From a virus, in IMG/VR virus record IMGVR_UViG_3300028384_001500, positions 124,001-188,000 of that record: DNA of 64,000 nt; one strand, given 5' to 3'. Both the position numbers and the translations under genes were made by a program. The notes beneath the pieces were generated by a model. It searched no databases. It was not told the origin of the DNA and saw nothing but the letters and a program-made list of their open reading frames with translations. Numbering within the stretch: the first letter of the stretch is position 1; every line of letters begins with the position of its first letter. Positions 32,274 through 40,857 of the stretch are shown here, in pieces.

Positions 32274-33899
32274 CTAAAATAACCATTTATGTTCTTTAAT
32301 ATTTATTCTGTTTTTTGCTGAATTTACAAATGGGTTGCTTTTTGGCCCAGATGATCTATTTTGTTCAGCGTTTGATCCTTTACTAAATATTGTTACCGGA
32401 GATGAAACGCCTTCTGGAGAGTCTTCGTAAGGTGTTGTGTTTCTAGACATAGCCTTAAGCATTGCATCGTTAATTGCCTTTGAATTCTTGCTATAATCAG
32501 CAGATGCATCAAATAGCCAAGTTCCAATTGCAAGACTCATAACTAGGTCATCATTGTAACCTCTTCTAGCAGAAGCTCTTCCGTTGTTACCTACTGCAAA
32601 CACCTTTAACTCCTCATAGAACCTACTAGAGTATACAGCGAGTTGCTTGTTTCTTAAAACTTCTTCAAGTTTAGTTAGTATTGTTCCTCTTGTTTTGCCG
32701 TTTGTGTTAAAACCTGCGACGTCAGGTGTTTGTTTCGGAACATACTCACCAATATAAACACCTTTTCTTCGTTTATAATAGAGCCTAGGATATTTAAGCT
32801 CTTGAAGTTTAAGTATTGTTGCGTATCCGTAACTATTGTTTTCAGGGCAAACCAAAGCCTTATTGTACTTTAGGCCGTATGTATTAATAAGCTCAGCAAA
32901 TTTATCTGGTCGTATCTTACCTTTATACTCAGCTATGACCTCTGAGTTATTAACATCAATAATGTGAAATGTTGAAAAATCTTTTGCGTCGCCTCTAGCT
33001 ACATCTGCAGATATTACGTATTCGTTCTCTGACAAAGGCTGTTTCCAGATCCATACGTTATTATCTGGGCCTTCTCTCATTTTAGGAGGGGTTACAATAC
33101 CCCCTAACCATTCAATGGTCACACTGTCCAAATACGTTTCACCAGAGACAGCAAAGTCGCATAGGTATTCTTGTGCAATTTGCCTTTTAGAAAGGTTAGC
33201 TGTTACTTGTTTAAACCACTCTTCACCACGTTCAGGGTGTTCATCCCACATAATCTTAATAGGATTGAATTCATTTAGGCCGGCTTCTGCTTCTGTATAT
33301 AATTTATGATACTGACCGCCTACGCCATTTGGAGTTGATAGGATAATTACTCGACCACCAGTAGAAATTGTGGGGTAAATACCTGTCCAGATAGTATCAA
33401 AGTTTCTTACAAAGGCAGCTTCATCAACTATAAGGAGTGATAGTGCTTCAGAGCGACCGGCGTCTTCCGAGGTTGGTATTGCCTTAATTTGAGAGCCATG
33501 TGAGAATATAATCTCTTGCTTATTGTTTGAAACAATTTCGGGCAATAACATCCACTTAGGAAGTGACTTAATCATTGTCTTTACTTTGATAATAAAGTTT
33601 TGTGCAACTTTTAGTTTTGTTGCAATAATAAGAATATTTTTTTCTTTTTTAAATATCGCCATCCAAACTGAATAAGCAGCAACAAGTGTAGAAAGACCCA
33701 ACTGCCTTGATTTAAGCACAATATTAAATCTATGTTCATTAAAATCTTCTGTGCATGCCTCTTGAAAAGGAAACATCTCAAAAGGAATAAGACCTTTAAC
33801 AGGATGCTGAATTTTTACATAGTTCTTAAAAAAATAGTTAGGATCTTTTCCGCACTTAATAATTTCTGATACTTGCGCTTTTTTAGTTAGTTTGGCCAT
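32274..33899 (-). CDS. 17: Terminase large subunit (gp17-like)
   Basis: 541 residues. SRQLGLST (64-71) is the gp17-type Walker A, SLLIVDEAAF (154-163) the Walker B with D159-E160, and IILSTPNGVGG is the coupling motif. The C-terminal nuclease domain begins near EYVISADVARGDAKDF (first acidic residue of the RNase H-like site) and contains PENNSYGYATI and YNDDLVMSLAIG, with a final Asp pair. The enzyme packages DNA into the prohead by ATP hydrolysis and cuts concatemers. It is adjacent to the portal gene, overlapping by one base the stop of the upstream 147-residue gene. Full length compared with T4 (610) after allowance for a shorter N-terminus. Confidence 0.95.
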   Translation of the reverse strand: MAKLTKKAQVSEIIKCGKDPNYFFKNYVKIQHPVKGLIPFEMFPFQEACTEDFNEHRFNIVLKSRQLGLSTLVAAYSVWMAIFKKEKNILIIATKLKVAQNFIIKVKTMIKSLPKWMLLPEIVSNNKQEIIFSHGSQIKAIPTSEDAGRSEALSLLIVDEAAFVRNFDTIWTGIYPTISTGGRVIILSTPNGVGGQYHKLYTEAEAGLNEFNPIKIMWDEHPERGEEWFKQVTANLSKRQIAQEYLCDFAVSGETYLDSVTIEWLGGIVTPPKMREGPDNNVWIWKQPLSENEYVISADVARGDAKDFSTFHIIDVNNSEVIAEYKGKIRPDKFAELINTYGLKYNKALVCPENNSYGYATILKLQELKYPRLYYKRRKGVYIGEYVPKQTPDVAGFNTNGKTRGTILTKLEEVLRNKQLAVYSSRFYEELKVFAVGNNGRASARRGYNDDLVMSLAIGTWLFDASADYSKNSKAINDAMLKAMSRNTTPYEDSPEGVSSPVTIFSKGSNAEQNRSSGPKSNPFVNSAKNRINIKEHKWLF

Positions 33900-34342
33900 T
33901 AATTAATCTCAAAAAATGCTCTTCTATAAACATATGCTTGTCTAGTCTCTGCATAGTGATTAATCATTTGGACGTCAGTTGTTCTTTTATTTTTGTCTTC
34001 TTTAGTCTTTAAAGCTCTTCCAGCATTTTCTTTCTTTTTAAACTCTTTTTTAAGACTAGACATGTATTTATTAATGTGTTGATTAAGCTCACTTTCAGTT
34101 TGACTAATTACTTGATGTTGATGGCCGTGTGGACCTAGATTTACAATGCACAAAGATGTAACACAAAGAGAATTTCCTTGTAAGCTAGCTTTTGTTGCAA
34201 CAGATGAGGTATTACCGGGTCCTGTGGGTGTATATCCTAATCCCATGCCAGGTGTCTTCTCTCCGTAATTAGTACTGCTTTTTCCGTAAGTATCGTTAAT
34301 AAGATTACCTAAGGTATTTAATTCTTCAAAATTTAGCGACAT
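33899..34342 (-). CDS. Terminase-adjacent protein of unknown function
   Basis: 147 residues, MSLNFEELNTLGNLINDTYG, with a GGAGAGG ribosome site. The middle (GPGNTSSVATKASLQGNSLCVTSLCIVNLGPHGHQHQV) appears beta-rich, and the C-terminal part is helical and basic (MSSLKKEFKKKENAGRALKTKEDKNKRTTDVQMINHYAETRQAYVYRRAFFEI). Position immediately before the large terminase would suit a small terminase subunit (gp16), but the helix-turn-helix layout expected of gp16 is not obvious, so I do not assign it. A structural or packaging accessory role is inferred from context alone. Confidence 0.6.
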   Translation of the reverse strand: MSLNFEELNTLGNLINDTYGKSSTNYGEKTPGMGLGYTPTGPGNTSSVATKASLQGNSLCVTSLCIVNLGPHGHQHQVISQTESELNQHINKYMSSLKKEFKKKENAGRALKTKEDKNKRTTDVQMINHYAETRQAYVYRRAFFEIN

Positions 34343-34354
34343 ATGCCTCTCCTT

Positions 34355-34600
34355 TTAATTTTTATAAAGTTTACGCTTTATAGATATATAACTTCTAACA
34401 TCAGTTTTATTAGGACGCCAGCCATTTTTCCATTCATTTCTTCTAGACTCAGCAAAGTTAAGATAACAATCATTACAACAATTGTATTCTCTATTTTTTT
34501 CAAAATCTTCAGAAGAAGCCAATGGGAACTGACAAACCGGACAATAAAAATTTTCTTTTTTAAAATTGCCAATTACTTTAATTTTAGGGCTGGTAGACAT
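34355..34600 (-). CDS. Small zinc-ribbon protein
   Basis: 81 residues from the ATG at 34600 (MSTSPKIKVIGNFKKENF), which has GGAG nine bases upstream; a longer reading from a TTG is less likely. FYCPVCQFPLASSEDFEKNREYNCCNDCYLNFAES has paired Cys residues (CPVC and CCNDC) that would bind one zinc. The C-terminal part is basic (RRNEWKNGWRPNKTDVRSYISIKRKLYKN). It may be a nucleic-acid-binding or regulatory factor. It overlaps the 3' end of the SbcD-SbcC fusion gene by 17 bases and is 13 bases from the terminase-adjacent gene. Confidence 0.65.
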   Translation of the reverse strand: MSTSPKIKVIGNFKKENFYCPVCQFPLASSEDFEKNREYNCCNDCYLNFAESRRNEWKNGWRPNKTDVRSYISIKRKLYKN

Positions 34601-37600
34601 ACGAATCAACTCCTTTTCTCATGATATCGATGTTATTGTCAACGACGTCTTTAATCTCATCAATGTGAGATATTACTACAATATTTTTAAACCACTTTTT
34701 AAGGGTATGTAATAACTTACCACAAGCTTCTAAGTTTGTTTCATCTAGCGCACCAAAACCTTCATCAATCATCAGCATGTTTGTCTTGGGAAGAGAAGAT
34801 ACGTTAATTAAGGCTACTCTAATTGCAAGGGATGCCATCATTTTTTCCATACCAGATCCAAGCTCTATAATTCTCTTACTATCTCCGTAGTTAATAAATA
34901 TATCCATTGTGTTGCTATCTAGGTCAGCTTCTAGATCTACTGTAAACCCAACAACCCCTTTTAAAATTTTAGATATCTCTGTGTTAATCTGGGGTAGCAT
35001 GGCGTGTATAATTTGCACAGGTATACCTTTGTTTGATGTTGCCTGTATAAAAAGATCATATACTCTTAAAGCTTTGCTAATCTTTTCATATTCTTTCTTT
35101 TGTTTGACTAGCACATTTTTTTCTGCTTTTTCTTTTGCCAATTTTGTAATCATTCCTGTTCTTTTGGCGTCTGATTCTCTAATTAGACTATTTGTTTGGC
35201 TAATTCTTTTTTCTGCAAGAATATGTGCATTATCTGTTTCTTGACTATCATAGCGTTCTTTTAAGTCTTTGTATTCTTTTTCAAATGTCAAAATATTAGG
35301 CTTAAGATTGTCGATGTCTTTTTCATAACCTTTAATTTTTATCTTAATCGATGATATTGACGTGACTAGTTCAGACTTTTTCTGCAATATTGCATTGTAT
35401 TTGTCCAATTCTTCACTGTAATCTTTTCTTCCTAATTTTCTAAAAGCAGCCTTAAGATCGTCTACTTTTACTTTAAGCGCCGTTACTTTGTCTCGCTGTT
35501 TTTCTAGTTTTCTTTTATTTGAGTGAGACTCTTTTATAAACTTGCATTTAGGAAACTGATCACCACAAGGCACTTCTTTCAACTTTTCCACAGACTTTTC
35601 AATAAATGATAGTTCTTTTCTTTCGTATTTTAAATCGCTTTGCATTGAAGAAAGCAAAGACTCAATTTGTTTTTGGGCATCTCTTTTTTCTCTTATCTCA
35701 TCTGGGTTAATGTTACTTAAAAACAGATCTACTTTAGATATTTTTTGGTCTGTTTCAAATATTTCATCTTTTAAGTTATCCCGCTTAGTTATTAAATTTT
35801 CCAAAGACTTAGTTGCCACGTTCCATTTCTGCTCGGCAATTGATACTTGTGCGCCGGTTATGTAATCAGGTTTGACATTTGAATGTAAATCCTTTACATA
35901 GGCTTCATAGTCTTCTCTTAACTTTTCTAGCTTTTCTTCTTCTTTCTTAATAGACGTCTTTATTTCACTAATAGAGTACTCCTTTAGACCTATTTGTTTA
36001 TCCCAGTCACCTTTATTTAAGGTTTGTGCCTGCTGTTTAAGTGAAGCTGCTTCTTTTTTTGCATACTCATTCATTCCGTCAAAAACAGTTAAATCTAAAA
36101 AGTTTGCTAAAATAGCTTTTCTTGCACTGGCTTTTTCTTTAATAAAATTGTTCATATCACCCTGTGAGGCTAATGAAGTCATCAAAAACTCTTCAGGCCC
36201 ACCAATCATACCTCTAATAATCTTTTCTGTTTCTCTGCGTTGCTCTTCAGTAAGATCTTCTATGATATCACCCGACTTATCAAGTTTGTAAAACTTAAGT
36301 GTTGTAGGTGCCCAAACATTTTTCTTTGTCTGTTTCTTGACTGTTTGCCTAATAATTCGATACGGTACGTTATTAATTGATATATCTAATTCTGCCTTGC
36401 AAGAATTTTTTCTTGTATTAATCAAATGGATATTTTTAATTGAGCCTCGATCTGAGGTGTTAAATAGAGTGTATGCAATAGTACCAATAATAGATGACTT
36501 ACCTCTAGCATTTCTGCCAAAGATACCTGTGATGCCGGGCAAGTTTTCAAAATTAATAAAATTTCCGTCTTTGTAAGAAAAGCAATTATCAAACTTAAGA
36601 CTATTAATCGACCACCTGACATTTCTTAAATCCCTATCAGATTGTGCTATTTCTGAAAGACTTCTATCGACTAAGTCGTCTAGTTTTGTTAGATCATTAT
36701 CTGACAAATTGTTACTTTTATAATACTCTCTAATCAATTCCTTATGCTTATCAGGGCTTCGCAAGTCAATTGACATTGTTTTACCTGAGCTTGTTTGAAT
36801 TGTATCTGATTCAAACTTTGATTCAACTTTAAAAACAACCTCAGAAGCAGCCTTTTGCTTTGTTAGTATTTTTTGAAGCCTTCTTGCATCAGCTTGACTA
36901 ATGTAGTTATCAGCACGAATTCTAAATCTTGAAAGATTAGGATACTCTTTGCATTTATTGTACGTCTTTTGTACGTCACCTTGCCAATCAACTGTTACAA
37001 AATGATATCTGTTTTCAACAGGGTAGAACTGACATGTAAAATTGTCAGCATCTTTAATATCCCATAGTAAAAACCCTTTTTCGTTATCTTCACCAAAGTT
37101 TTGCTGAATTGTAGATCCGCAGTAGGCAATGGTTTCTTTTTTATTTAAGAACTGTCGTTTGTGAATGTCACCTAGCATTGCAAAGTCATATGATTTAAAG
37201 AGATCTAATGTAGACTCGCCTTCTAGTTGCCAGTCTACATCAGTAAGACTACCTCTTACAGCACCGTGATACAATGCAATGCTGACATTGTCTTTTGACG
37301 GTTTTGCCTTAAAGAAGTTTTCTTCATCAAAGCAAGATAACACACACCATTCAAACCCTGGAGCAAACTCATAAGTACCCGACTTTTTGTACAGGCGTAT
37401 CCTAGGGTTGTCTAATGCTTCAATAATAGGTGTAATAGCATCTTGCCTATCTCTATTTAGTATAAGGCCGTCATGGTTTCCGAGAATGACATGTGTTGGT
37501 GCTATTTTAGCCAGGCCATTAAACCACCAACACAAGTTTTGTATTAACTCTGGGGATATTCCTTGGGTCTTAGAATGTACAATATCACCACCTACATAGA

Positions 37601-37715
37601 TAATATCAGGCTGCAGCTCTTCAGCTTGCCTAAATAGGTCTTTAAATGCTAAAACGTATTCTTGATGGCGAGAAAGTCCTCGCCAGTGGATATCAGCTAT
37701 GTGTAGTATTTTCAT
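34584..37715 (-). CDS. SbcD-SbcC (gp47-gp46) single-chain recombination nuclease
   Basis: 1043 residues that join two genes normally separate in T4. Residues 1-330 are a Mre11/SbcD phosphoesterase: IADIH (D8, H10), VGGDIVH (D44), ILGNHDG (79-83), MLGDIHK, CGSTIQQNFGE. From about 365, SINSLKFDNCFSYKDG begins a Rad50/SbcC ATPase: GIFGRNARGKSS Walker A (398-408), a long coiled coil with a Cys pair in a zinc-hook-like position (VPCGDQFPKCKF), the signature ELGSGMEKMMASLAIR and Walker B MLMIDEGFGALDETN. Together they would process double-strand breaks for phage recombination, as gp46/gp47 do. The frame is continuous, with no sign of a frameshift. The hook is unusual, C-x6-C not C-x2-C. It lies 10 bases after the VWA gene. 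Confidence 0.92.
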   Translation of the reverse strand: MKILHIADIHWRGLSRHQEYVLAFKDLFRQAEELQPDIIYVGGDIVHSKTQGISPELIQNLCWWFNGLAKIAPTHVILGNHDGLILNRDRQDAITPIIEALDNPRIRLYKKSGTYEFAPGFEWCVLSCFDEENFFKAKPSKDNVSIALYHGAVRGSLTDVDWQLEGESTLDLFKSYDFAMLGDIHKRQFLNKKETIAYCGSTIQQNFGEDNEKGFLLWDIKDADNFTCQFYPVENRYHFVTVDWQGDVQKTYNKCKEYPNLSRFRIRADNYISQADARRLQKILTKQKAASEVVFKVESKFESDTIQTSSGKTMSIDLRSPDKHKELIREYYKSNNLSDNDLTKLDDLVDRSLSEIAQSDRDLRNVRWSINSLKFDNCFSYKDGNFINFENLPGITGIFGRNARGKSSIIGTIAYTLFNTSDRGSIKNIHLINTRKNSCKAELDISINNVPYRIIRQTVKKQTKKNVWAPTTLKFYKLDKSGDIIEDLTEEQRRETEKIIRGMIGGPEEFLMTSLASQGDMNNFIKEKASARKAILANFLDLTVFDGMNEYAKKEAASLKQQAQTLNKGDWDKQIGLKEYSISEIKTSIKKEEEKLEKLREDYEAYVKDLHSNVKPDYITGAQVSIAEQKWNVATKSLENLITKRDNLKDEIFETDQKISKVDLFLSNINPDEIREKRDAQKQIESLLSSMQSDLKYERKELSFIEKSVEKLKEVPCGDQFPKCKFIKESHSNKRKLEKQRDKVTALKVKVDDLKAAFRKLGRKDYSEELDKYNAILQKKSELVTSISSIKIKIKGYEKDIDNLKPNILTFEKEYKDLKERYDSQETDNAHILAEKRISQTNSLIRESDAKRTGMITKLAKEKAEKNVLVKQKKEYEKISKALRVYDLFIQATSNKGIPVQIIHAMLPQINTEISKILKGVVGFTVDLEADLDSNTMDIFINYGDSKRIIELGSGMEKMMASLAIRVALINVSSLPKTNMLMIDEGFGALDETNLEACGKLLHTLKKWFKNIVVISHIDEIKDVVDNNIDIMRKGVDSYVYQP

Positions 37716-37725
37716 ATTGGAGTCC

Positions 37726-39084
37726 TTATTCTTTCATTACCACTTTGGTATCTTTTTTGTCAATTTGGAATTGTGGTTCGCACCCTGGTATTATAACCCA
37801 GCATCTTTTAGATTTACAAGGTTTTGGTTTAGGTGCATAGCCATCAGTCATAATAATATAGCCATCATATTTAGCAATATGCTTTCTAAAGTGATCCTCG
37901 ACACAGTTAAAACAAGTACCTCCGCCCCTAGTTCTATATGCTTTTCGAACTGTTTTATTCTTTTTCCAGACAAACTCACTCTCTTCATCGACTGCTGTAT
38001 CGAAGTGATAGATGGTAAACGTTACCCGTTTTGCCAATTCATTAAGTGTATTGAATAGTAATTGCAATTCATGATCGCCAACGGATCCGGATTGGTCAAT
38101 ATAGACTGCAATGTTAGATGTGTAACTTGTTTTTCGACCTGGATGAATGTATGGGTATTTCTTATTAATACGCTTATAAGTTCTAGAGCGATTAGCTTTT
38201 TGCTTAGAACCACAGAAATATCTCAATACATTTCGCCAGTCGATTTCATCGGAAAACATTGCTTGGATTTCCCCTTGCATGCTAGCTCCAACTGAACCCC
38301 ATGAACGATTTTTGTTTGCTCGATTTGCAGCTTTTTTAACAATCTCTTTAATTTTAGCATCGGCCATGGCTTTTTCAGCATCAGTAAGCTCTTCATCAAA
38401 GTGATGATCAAAACCTTGACCGGGCTGACCGTTACCAAATCCGTGTTCGCAAGAGCCATTCCCTCCACCACCAGAACCTTCGTCATCACCAGAACCATCT
38501 TCAGAACCATCACCAGAACCACACATTGGACAGCTACCTGTGCCTTTTTGCCCCATAGACTCCTGAATGGCATCTTGAATATCTTCATCAGACATGATTT
38601 TTTCCATGTACCATTCAGATGCCTTATTTAAAGGTAGCGATTTGATAAAGTCACTCATTTGGATTTGTTCTGGCGTTGGGGTATAATCTTTAGGAAATAC
38701 TGTTGCTTGGCCAGGAACTAATCCGCCGTCAGGTAATTCATCAAGCGGTATTGTTGAGTTAATTGCCAAATCAGTTGCAATATTCCACATGAGGTGTGGC
38801 TTTTGCTTTCTACCTGTAACATGTTTATAAATCAAATGATAACATTCGTGCTTAAGTAATCCAAACACTTTTTTTGTTGTTAGCTTGCCAACAAAGTCTG
38901 GGTTCCAATGCAGAGTAAATTCTCCTCCGGAACATGAAACACCAGCTGTTGGTATGGCATAGGTTTTTTGTCGACGAATATGACTCATTATATCTGAAAA
39001 GAAAGGCTCATTTAATAAGAATTTAAGCATAATCTTTTTAAATCTTTCATCAGTTAATTCTTCTTTTGTTAAGGCATCTACCAT
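37726..39084 (-). CDS. VWA-domain protein with N-terminal metallopeptidase-like domain (DUF2201 type)
   Basis: 452 residues. LLKHECYHLIYKHVTGR holds HECYH (H79, E80, H83), a zinc-peptidase-like motif, followed by WNIATDLAINS, together typical of the DUF2201 N-terminal domain. A Gly/Ser/Asp-rich linker with Cys pairs (CPMC, then C) covers about residues 180-225. NIAVYIDQSGSVGDHEL has the D-x-S-x-S MIDAS of a VWA-type domain (D330, S332, S334), followed by IIMTDGYAPKP. This is the normal partner of MoxR-type ATPases, which lies directly upstream. The pair probably remodels or activates a target protein or loads a metal cofactor. It has its own promoter at 39107-39134 and an AGGAGG ribosome site. 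Confidence 0.8.
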   Translation of the reverse strand: MVDALTKEELTDERFKKIMLKFLLNEPFFSDIMSHIRRQKTYAIPTAGVSCSGGEFTLHWNPDFVGKLTTKKVFGLLKHECYHLIYKHVTGRKQKPHLMWNIATDLAINSTIPLDELPDGGLVPGQATVFPKDYTPTPEQIQMSDFIKSLPLNKASEWYMEKIMSDEDIQDAIQESMGQKGTGSCPMCGSGDGSEDGSGDDEGSGGGGNGSCEHGFGNGQPGQGFDHHFDEELTDAEKAMADAKIKEIVKKAANRANKNRSWGSVGASMQGEIQAMFSDEIDWRNVLRYFCGSKQKANRSRTYKRINKKYPYIHPGRKTSYTSNIAVYIDQSGSVGDHELQLLFNTLNELAKRVTFTIYHFDTAVDEESEFVWKKNKTVRKAYRTRGGGTCFNCVEDHFRKHIAKYDGYIIMTDGYAPKPKPCKSKRCWVIIPGCEPQFQIDKKDTKVVMKE

Positions 39085-39106
39085 GTTTCCTCCTGTGGTT
39101 GTTTAT

Positions 39107-39134
39107 ATTATACACTAAGGTATGTGCTGTTACA
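39107..39134 (-). promoter_or_regulatory. Promoter TGTAAC-16-TATAAT for the VWA gene
   Basis: The minus strand has TGTAAC, 16 bases, TATAAT, with the -10 element 22 bases before the ATG at 39084. The same elements with exactly 16 bases between them precede the MoxR-like gene and the 173-residue gene. The spacer shares CACATAC with the promoter at 40827-40854. Confidence 0.7.
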
Positions 39135-39147
39135 TTATTAGAGGTTA

Positions 39148-40212
39148 TTAGATATCGTTTGCTGCATTAACAACTTTAACAACCTTACCACCTAAGAATT
39201 TGTGGAACTTTTTGATATTGTCAAGGTGTTTTGTTTCCATTAACATGTTCATAAAGTTAACCAACATTTCATCGGAACAACTATCAATAAATGATGAGGC
39301 TGTCTTTGCTTGAGTAACCGTTACATCATTTGTTTTTAAATAAGTAATTGTGATACTCAATAAGTCATTCTTTTTATCGTTTGTCAACTTATCAATTCGG
39401 CTTTTGACACCACCTTTGTCATTATGATAACGATTAAGCAAGTCTTTTGCACTAAACTTTGATTGGTGGTTTTTGACATAGTCACTAAAAGCAACTGTGC
39501 CAGCCTCGCCAATAAAACCTAACCCGATAGAGAAGATAAGACTGTCATAATCTTCACCACAGTGTGTAGATGGATCTAGGTTTGCGTGTTTAAGTGCTTT
39601 ATCAAATCGAGCCCATGATGCAGGATTAGGATAAACAATACCTGGTTCAAATGTACCAGTATGACGAAGTCGAGCAGGATATTTCTTAATAAACCCAATA
39701 GTAAGAGGGTCAATATTACCAACATTTTCAGCCCATTCTAACCAGTCATCAGTTGTTGGTTCTAAGTCAATAGACCAAAAACGACGAAGAAGAGCAGGAT
39801 CCATTTCAGTAACTTGGTAGTCGCTGCCTTCATTAACTGCTGCATAGACACGGGTTTCTGGGTGGAGCTTGTGACCGTTAAGTTCTCGATCCAATACAAT
39901 TTGGAAAGCACATTGTTGTACTTCTAAAGTTGCACGGTTAAGCTCATCGAAGAATAAGACTCGAGGTTCATTACAAGCTTCAATAAACCAATTGACTGGT
40001 GCAAATCTTGTTGTGCCATCGACCAATTCTGGAAGACCAATGAGGTCACCCTCTGTCATGTATGAAAGTCGTCGATCCAATACTTCTAATCCGATTTCTT
40101 TACCAATTTGGTGAAAGATATGTGATTTACCAATACCGGTTGGTCCTTTTACTAATACTGAAATTTCTGGTGGAAGGTTTGATACTACTTTTACGAAGGT
40201 TTTGATATCCAT
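39148..40212 (-). CDS. MoxR-type AAA+ ATPase
   Basis: 354 residues. KGPTGIGKS (23-30) is Walker A and RVLFFDELNRA Walker B (D89-E90). The MoxR-type insert is seen as YMTEGDLIGLPELVDGTTRFAPVNWF, followed by VYAAVNEGSDYQVTEMDPALLRRF, with the sensor and arginine-finger region at its end. Together with the VWA protein (partner gene, 63 bases downstream), it forms the ATPase-VWA pairing known from bacteria, where it works as a chaperone or assembly system. Why a phage carries it is not established; possible targets are virion proteins or a host enzyme. It has its own TGTAAC-16-TATAAT promoter and an AGGAG ribosome site. Confidence 0.88.
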   Translation of the reverse strand: MDIKTFVKVVSNLPPEISVLVKGPTGIGKSHIFHQIGKEIGLEVLDRRLSYMTEGDLIGLPELVDGTTRFAPVNWFIEACNEPRVLFFDELNRATLEVQQCAFQIVLDRELNGHKLHPETRVYAAVNEGSDYQVTEMDPALLRRFWSIDLEPTTDDWLEWAENVGNIDPLTIGFIKKYPARLRHTGTFEPGIVYPNPASWARFDKALKHANLDPSTHCGEDYDSLIFSIGLGFIGEAGTVAFSDYVKNHQSKFSAKDLLNRYHNDKGGVKSRIDKLTNDKKNDLLSITITYLKTNDVTVTQAKTASSFIDSCSDEMLVNFMNMLMETKHLDNIKKFHKFLGGKVVKVVNAANDI

Positions 40213-40243
40213 TATATCTCCTGGATGATTAGGTTGTGGTTAT

Positions 40244-40271
40244 ATTATATACAATTTTTATCATGGTTACA
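40244..40271 (-). promoter_or_regulatory. Promoter TGTAAC-16-TATAAT for the MoxR-like gene
   Basis: The minus strand has TGTAAC, 16 bases, TATAAT, 31 bases before the ATG at 40212. Same architecture as 39107-39134 and 40827-40854. The spacer is more AT-rich than in those two. Confidence 0.7.
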
Positions 40272-40274
40272 TTT

Positions 40275-40796
40275 TTAGTCAACTTCAATTTTCTTAAGCC
40301 CTTTAGCGTATATCCATCTAAACCCACCTGTGGTAAGTATTTGATATTGTGTGTTATCTGTAACTACCCTTGAACCTGTATAATCGGCAATACCTCGATT
40401 ATCAATAGACTCTTTAACAATTATACCATATAAGTCTTCGCTTGCACCGTAGAGTCGACCTGGAAGTACAACTAAGTCTCCAATACCGCAGTTCCATTTC
40501 ATCTGTCGTCGTCTAGTTTTTGGTATCTTGCCTTTTACTTCTTTTTTAATCTTTCTAAGCTTTTGCTTTTGAGTTTGTTGAAGTTGACCTGATTGAGCTG
40601 CTTCTTGTCTTTGTTTTTCTAGGGCTGCTTTAACTTCTGCAAGAGTTGTTGGTACTTTTTCCTCTTCTGGTTGCTGTGTATTGCCACTTTCTTTTAAGCC
40701 AAGTTCTTCAATTTTCTTTTGGGCTTCTTCCTCAGCTTTTTGCTTACGAACTTTTTCTTTAATGGCTTTTAATTGTTGTCTATTTAACTTTGCCAT
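40275..40796 (-). CDS. Lys/Gln-rich coiled-coil protein with C-terminal SH3/KOW-like fold
   Basis: 173 residues. The first 100 form a highly charged helix (MAKLNRQQLKAIKEKVRKQK and onward) with many Gln, Lys and Glu. The C-terminal 70 residues (WNCGIGDLVVLPGRLYGASEDLYGIIVKESIDNRG, then TQYQILTTGGFRWIYAKGLKKIEVD) look like a small beta-barrel of the KOW/SH3 type, which binds nucleic acid or protein. It has a good ribosome site (AGGAGG) and its own TGTAAC-16-TATAAT promoter. It belongs to the promoter group with the MoxR and VWA genes, so a link to that system is possible. Function is otherwise unknown. Confidence 0.65.
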   Translation of the reverse strand: MAKLNRQQLKAIKEKVRKQKAEEEAQKKIEELGLKESGNTQQPEEEKVPTTLAEVKAALEKQRQEAAQSGQLQQTQKQKLRKIKKEVKGKIPKTRRRQMKWNCGIGDLVVLPGRLYGASEDLYGIIVKESIDNRGIADYTGSRVVTDNTQYQILTTGGFRWIYAKGLKKIEVD

Positions 40797-40826
40797 AACT
40801 ACCTCCTAAATTGGTTGGACAATACT

Positions 40827-40854
40827 ATTATATATGGTAGTATGTGCAGTTACA
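40827..40854 (-). promoter_or_regulatory. Promoter TGTAAC-16-TATAAT for the 173-residue gene
   Basis: The minus strand has TGTAAC, 16 bases, TATAAT, 31 bases before the ATG at 40796. The spacer begins with TGCACATAC, resembling the spacer of the promoter at 39107-39134. Confidence 0.7.
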
Positions 40855-40857
40855 CTT

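Noticed and set aside
34343-34624. 93-residue plus-strand frame
   Set aside because: Antisense to the zinc-ribbon gene, which has Cys pairs and a ribosome site.
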